The notes under the pieces were generated by a model that worked only from the letters and a program-made list of their open reading frames with translations, did not search any database and was not told the origin of the DNA. A program made the translations under genes and the position numbers. A DNA stretch of 64,000 nt from Agelaius tricolor (Eukaryota > Chordata > Aves > Passeriformes > Icteridae), in NCBI GenBank assembly GCA_023055355.1, contig JALJCS010000035.1, positions 5,773,501-5,837,500 of the forward strand. Reading direction: 5' to 3'. This document shows positions 60,301 through 64,000 of the stretch, piece by piece; the first letter of the stretch is position 1; every line of letters starts with the position of its first letter.

Positions 60301-62807
60301 ACCCCGGGGTTTGTGTATGTGCAGGGGTGCCCGGGAGTCACGGGTTTGCACACGTGGGGACACACGTGGGTCCTGGGGCTTGTACTCCTTGAGGGGCACG
60401 GGGCTGGCACAGGTGGAAGGTGAATGTGGCTCCCTGGGGCTCACTCACACGTGGGTGCATGTGGGACCCCGGGGCTTAGACGCATCGGGGAGGGCCCAAC
60501 CTTGAACATGTCATGGGGCTAGCCTGAACTGAGGGGTCCTCGAGCCGTGCACATGAAGGGTCACACCTGTGGGTCGTGTGCCTTGTGGGGCAGGTGGGGG
60601 GCACTGAGGTCCATGCACTGGGCTGGGGGTGTCCCCCCTCGAAATGGAGTGGCTAGGGATGAGGGCATGGCCGTCCCCCACACGCCCCGTGCCCGCAGTG
60701 GCCCTACTGCCGCAAGCGCTGCTCCTACTGCAACTTCAACACGTACGTGGTGCCGGCGGTGGACGAGGCGGCCGTGCGCTCCTGCCTGGTGCGGGAGGCA
60801 CAGACCCTGCTCCGCCTCAGCCAGGTGCACAGGTGGGTGCACAGGGTGGGCTCAGGGGGAGTGCTGGGCCCTTCCTGCCCACCTGCAGCTTCCCACCCTC
60901 TGCCCCACAGCGTCACCTCCGTCTTCTTCGGCGGGGGCACCCCCAGCCTGGCCAGCCCCGGCACTATTGCGGCAGTGTTGGAGGCTGTGGCAGGGGCTGC
61001 CCACCTTCCGGCTGGTGCTGAGGTCACGCTGGAGGCCAACCCCAGCTCCACCAGCGCATCTGCCCTTGACGGCTTCAGGGCAGCTGGGGTGAACCGCCTC
61101 TCCATCGGCGTCCAGGTGAGAGGGGCTCTCCCCGCCGCAGCCGCTGCAGCCCCCCGTGGCCCCATTGTCACCGTGCTCCCCCCGCAGTCGCTGGATGACG
61201 CCGAGCTGAGGATGCTGGGCCGGGAGCACACAGCGGCGGAGGCACTGAAGGCTGTCGAAGCGGCTCGAGGGCTCTTCCCTGGCCGAACCTCCATCGACCT
61301 CCTGTTTGGGCTGCCGGGACAGAGCCGGGACGCCTGGGCCCAGGGGCTGGAGGCGACCCTGAGGGTCTGTGACGACCACATCTCCCTGTACCAGCTGACG
61401 CTGGAGCGGGGCACGGCGCTGGCAGCGCAGGTCAGGGGCGGGGCCCTGCCCGCACCCCCCCAGGATCTGCTGGCTGACATGTACCAGACGGCCCGGAATG
61501 TGCTGGTGGCCGCCGGCTTCCGCCACTATGAGGTCTCCAATTTTGCGCGGAAGGTGGGATGCCCCCCATGCTGTGTACCCCAATGTCATGCTGGTCCCCC
61601 AGCAGGCTCAGCCACTCCTCTCACACCAGGGCTCTCCCCCAGGGCGCCCTCAGCACCCACAACCTCTCATACTGGCAGGCTGAGCAGTACATTGGTGTGG
61701 GGCCAGGTAAGGGGGTGATGGGGGGGCCAGTGTGGGGGGGAGTGTGTGGCTATGTGCCCCGTGAACTCCGTTGTCCCCCTACCGGGCTGCTGCAGGGGCA
61801 CATGGGCGCTTCGTGCTGCGGGCTGAGGGCGGCTGCAGCCGGGAAGCTCGTGTGCAGACCCTGGAGCCTGTCGCCTGGATGCGGGAGGTGCAGAGCCAGG
61901 GACACGGCACCAGGAGTCGGGCGGTGCTGAGCCCGCTGGAGCAGTGAGTACTGGGGTCCCCCCCCGTGCCCCCTCCCTGTCTGTGCTGCACCACAGCTCT
62001 CTGTGTCCCCACAGGCTAGAGGAGCTGCTCACCCTGGGACTGCGCACGGATGAAGGCATCACACACAAAGTGAGGAGCCATCTGTGGGGACAACCCACAT
62101 CGACCCATTGCTAATCATAGAATGGTTTGGATTGGGTGGCACCTTAAGGCCCACCTTGTTCCGCCTCCTGTTGTGGGCAACAGGAGGGACACCTTCCACT
62201 AGACCAGTTGCTCTGAGCCCTGTCAAACCTGGCCTTGAACGTTTCCAGGCATGTGGCATCCACAGCTTCTCTGGGCAACCTGTGTCAGGGCCTCACCACT
62301 GTCACAGGAGAATTTCTTCCCAATATCTAATCCAAATCTGCCCTTTCCATCCATCCCTTTTCCTGTCACTCCACTCCCTTCTCCAAAGCCCCTCTTCAGC
62401 TCTCCTGCAGCCTCTTTGGGTAGTGGGATGCAGATGCCCCATCACTAACACCCTTCTCTTGCCCTGGGCACACAGCGCTGGGGGCATTTCTCTCCACAGC
62501 TCAGCCTGCAGGCCGTGTTTGGGGAGCCGGGGGAGGCTCGGGCACTGCAGCAGGAGGGCTGGCTTGTCCTGGACAATGGGTGAGCCCCGGGAGCTGTGGG
62601 CAGAGCCGGGGGTCTCCCTGGGGCACGGACTCTCACCACCACTTCTTTCCCAGTGGCCTGCGGTGCACCTGGGCCGGCCTGGCCGTGCTGGACTCGCTGC
62701 TGCCCGACCTGCTCTGGCAGCTGCAGCGGGTGCTGGGCACTGCCCGGCTCCCACCGAGGGGAAGAACGACAGGGGAACGAGGCGGTGGCGGGGCGCGAGG
62801 GCTGTAA
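60146..62807 (+). CDS. RSAD1: Radical SAM domain-containing protein 1, HemW-like
   Basis: Nine exons: 60146-60280, 60699-60832, 60911-61115, 61188-61553, 61643-61706, 61796-61943, 62015-62069, 62476-62579 and 62654-62807. Total 1365 nt, 454 residues (human about 442 as I recall), all phases closing. RSAD1 is the animal relative of bacterial HemW, a radical SAM protein that binds haem and passes it to haem proteins, probably in mitochondria. Seen here: an Arg/Ala-rich leader ([20 protein letters not shown]); the 4Fe-4S motif CRKRCSYC at 49-56; GGGTPS at 97-102; EANP at 131-134; [43 protein letters not shown]; then the HemN C-terminal region [10 protein letters not shown] and [19 protein letters not shown]. 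Exon 8 starts at 62476 rather than at the AG just before LSLQ, because the family has a W-x-x-F-x-P-Q-L segment there. Confidence 0.94.
60281..60698 (+). repeat. RSAD1 intron 1, GC-rich degenerate repeat
   Basis: Loose repetition of CCCCGGGG(C/T)TTG and ACACGTGGG-like units (about 60299, 60345, 60366, 60443 and 60466). No exact period. No exon. Confidence 0.4.
62115..62440 (-). mobile_element. CR1 3' end in RSAD1 intron 7
   Basis: Reverse-orientation CR1: 'atcatagaatggtttggatt', 'gggtggcaccttaagg', 'gacaccttccactagacca', 'ctggccttgaacgtttccag', 'gcatccacagcttctctggg', 'cctcaccactgtcacaggag', ending in the region with 'ctctcctgcagcctc'. It makes up most of the 0.4-kb intron. Confidence 0.92.
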
Positions 62808-62832
62808 GCGGCCACAATGGATAATAATGGAT

Positions 62833-62838
62833 AATAAA
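62833..62838 (+). terminator. Poly(A) signal AATAAA for RSAD1
   Basis: AATAAA only 26 nt after the RSAD1 stop codon, preceded by two GGATAAT units. A very short 3' UTR would result. Confidence 0.7.
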
Positions 62839-62879
62839 CCACAAGAGCGGTGTGCTGGCTGAGGGGTGTTGGGGCAGGG

Positions 62880-63080
62880 GCGCTGGCCGGGGGAGGTGTT
62901 ACTGCACGGCAGGCTCCTGTATCCCGGTGTTCCGGGTGTCCTGAGGCCCGGTGTCCCGTGTCTCTGGTGTGCGGGTATTCTGGAGTCCCGGCACCCCTGT
63001 ATCCCGCTGTGTCCGCGGATCCCGGTGCCCCGCCACCCTCTGTTCTAGTCGCCCAGTGTTCGGGGTCCCGGAGCCCTAGC
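62880..63080. repeat. Degenerate CCCGGTGT-type low-complexity tract
   Basis: Short units such as 'tcccggtgt', 'cccggtgtcccgtgt', 'gtcccggcacccc' and 'gatcccggtgccccg' follow one another between RSAD1 and the next CpG island. Too diverged to define a period. Confidence 0.4.
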
Positions 63081-63109
63081 CTCCCAAGATCCTCAATGTC
63101 CCTTTGTCG

Positions 63110-63480
63110 CCGGCCGTGTCGCAGCAGCACCGCGCATGCGTGCCGGCAGGCGGCGCATGCGCATGCCGGGCCCCGCCCGGGGGAGCGGTACCGCGGAGCC
63201 CCAGCAGGAGGCGGTGCCCGAGGCCGCTGCCGCCCGCGCGCCCTATCGCGCCCTATCGCGCCCTATCGAGGCCTGTGGCGGGGCGGGCGCGGTGCCGGTG
63301 GCCGGGACATGGCGTCGCGGGGGGGAGGTCGGTCTCGGAATCGGAGTCCTCCTGGTACGGCGGGGAGCAGGGTGCGGCTCAGCAGCGGCCGAGCCGGGCC
63401 AGGCCGGGCCTGCGGCCTCGGCGGGGCCGCGGTTGAAGCGGCCGGAACCAGCCCCTTCCCCCGCCAGTGACCTCCTGTCA
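63110..63480 (+). promoter_or_regulatory. CpG-island promoter of an unidentified gene
   Basis: CpG-dense DNA with an exact NRF1-type palindrome GCGCATGCGC at 63153-63162 and a related CGCATGCG at 63133-63140. A 10-bp unit (GCGCCCTATC) is repeated three times at 63238-63267, and a possible ATG lies at 63309. In human MYCBPAP follows RSAD1 on the same strand, but the sequence after this ATG does not resemble it. Confidence 0.6.
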
Positions 63481-63807
63481 TTATTTTCGTGGTTTTGGTT
63501 TTAAAAGCATCAGGTCCCACCGGGAGGGGCCCGCAGGTTAAGGGGGAACAGTCGCTGAGTTCGGCTTGGCCCGCATGTGCCGGAGGAGCTGCCCCGCACC
63601 CGTTTGTATTTCAGAGCTGTTGTGCCACCGAACAGCTTTTGAAATCCAGTGCTTTGTCATCCGAGTCGTGCTGGGTGAGCGCAGGGAACCTGTGTGCTTG
63701 TACTTGCAGCTACAGTTGGAAACTTCCCAGGAATGCGTTGTTCCACCTGCAGGGATCTGTATTTATTTGCATTTATCTTATCGTTGTCTTTCATCTGAAT
63801 AAAGTGT
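63309..63807 (+). other. Possible two-exon small protein or first exons of an unknown transcript
   Basis: ATG at 63309 opens MASRGGGRSRNRSPP and reaches a GTACGG donor after 63354, in phase 1. A good acceptor (TTTGTATTTCAG) at about 63614 opens a frame in the complementary phase. It begins ELLCHRTAFEIQCFVIR, runs about 62 codons and stops within the AATAAA at 63798-63803. I do not recognise the product. It could equally be a non-coding transcript, or the donor-like GGTGAGCG near 63675 could lead to exons beyond the window. Confidence 0.3.
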
Positions 63808-64000
63808 GAGACAATTCACTCCTACTTGACCCACTTAGGTCTTTGCAGCTTCTCAGAGGTTCACTCTTTCATTTACAAGAAATGCTGAATTTATTGTTTG
63901 TTGCAACCTTAGAGAGAAATAATCCCAAAACATAGTTCAGCTGGAAAGCATTAACCAGCCTGAGAGGAATATGGTCCTTTTGGGAGACTGAAGAAGTCTC

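Noticed and set aside
59730..60410. 226-codon minus-strand frame over the RSAD1 promoter
   Set aside because: Low-complexity Arg/Pro/Ala sequence in CpG-island DNA; such frames stay open because stop codons are AT-rich.
60747..61718. 323-codon frame in RSAD1
   Set aside because: It fuses exons 2-4 through short GC-rich introns. The exon boundaries kept here restore the family sequence ([13 protein letters not shown] and [10 protein letters not shown]).
1..64000. CRISPR arrays, rRNA, tRNA, operons or bacterial elements
   Set aside because: No regularly spaced repeats with unique spacers, no clover-leaf sequences recognised, and the gene structures are plainly those of a vertebrate.

Overview
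The window is vertebrate nuclear DNA, almost certainly from a bird. Genes are split by GT-AG introns, promoters are CpG-rich, and introns carry fragments that look like the 3' ends of CR1 LINEs, the dominant avian retroposon. The encoded proteins look like one-to-one orthologues of vertebrate genes that sit together on human 17q21.33. I cannot name the species.

Layout, left to right. (1) 641-2886 (+): the last three coding exons of an unassigned protein rich in PPxY/LPxY motifs. (2) 4460-7454 (-): MRPL27, a mitochondrial ribosomal protein in four exons. (3) 7655-11995 (+): EME1, the partner of the MUS81 structure-selective endonuclease, in eight exons. It starts 200 bp from MRPL27 across a shared CpG promoter whose centre is a near-palindrome with a CCAAT box on each strand. 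(4) 14303-17930 (-): LRRC59 in seven exons, tail-to-tail with EME1. (5) About 18.2-18.85 kb: an LTR-like block just upstream of LRRC59. (6) 21873-57698 (+): ACSF2, a mitochondrial acyl-CoA synthetase family member in 16 exons. Its tenth intron is 18.3 kb and holds CHAD (chondroadherin, 41306-46184, -, three coding exons) on the opposite strand. (7) 60146-62807 (+): RSAD1, a HemW-like radical SAM protein in nine exons. (8) 63.1-63.5 kb: another CpG island with NRF1-type palindromes and a possible first exon of an unidentified transcript.

For the six named genes every reading frame was carried across every splice site. All phases close, giving proteins of 139 (MRPL27), 538 (EME1), 306 (LRRC59), 597 (ACSF2), 361 (CHAD) and 454 (RSAD1) residues, close to the human lengths as I remember them. 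MRPL27, ACSF2 and RSAD1 are mitochondrial; EME1 is nuclear; LRRC59 is in the ER and nuclear envelope; CHAD is secreted to cartilage matrix. This is a syntenic neighbourhood and not a functional operon.

I found no clear new multi-gene system. The observations most worth a second look are: the symmetric CCAAT palindrome in the MRPL27/EME1 promoter; a perfect 20-bp hairpin plus a third copy of its arm in an EME1 intron; the unassigned PPxY gene where mammals have XYLT2/TMEM92; a possible two-exon small protein at the right edge; and a possible alternative terminal exon in the giant ACSF2 intron.
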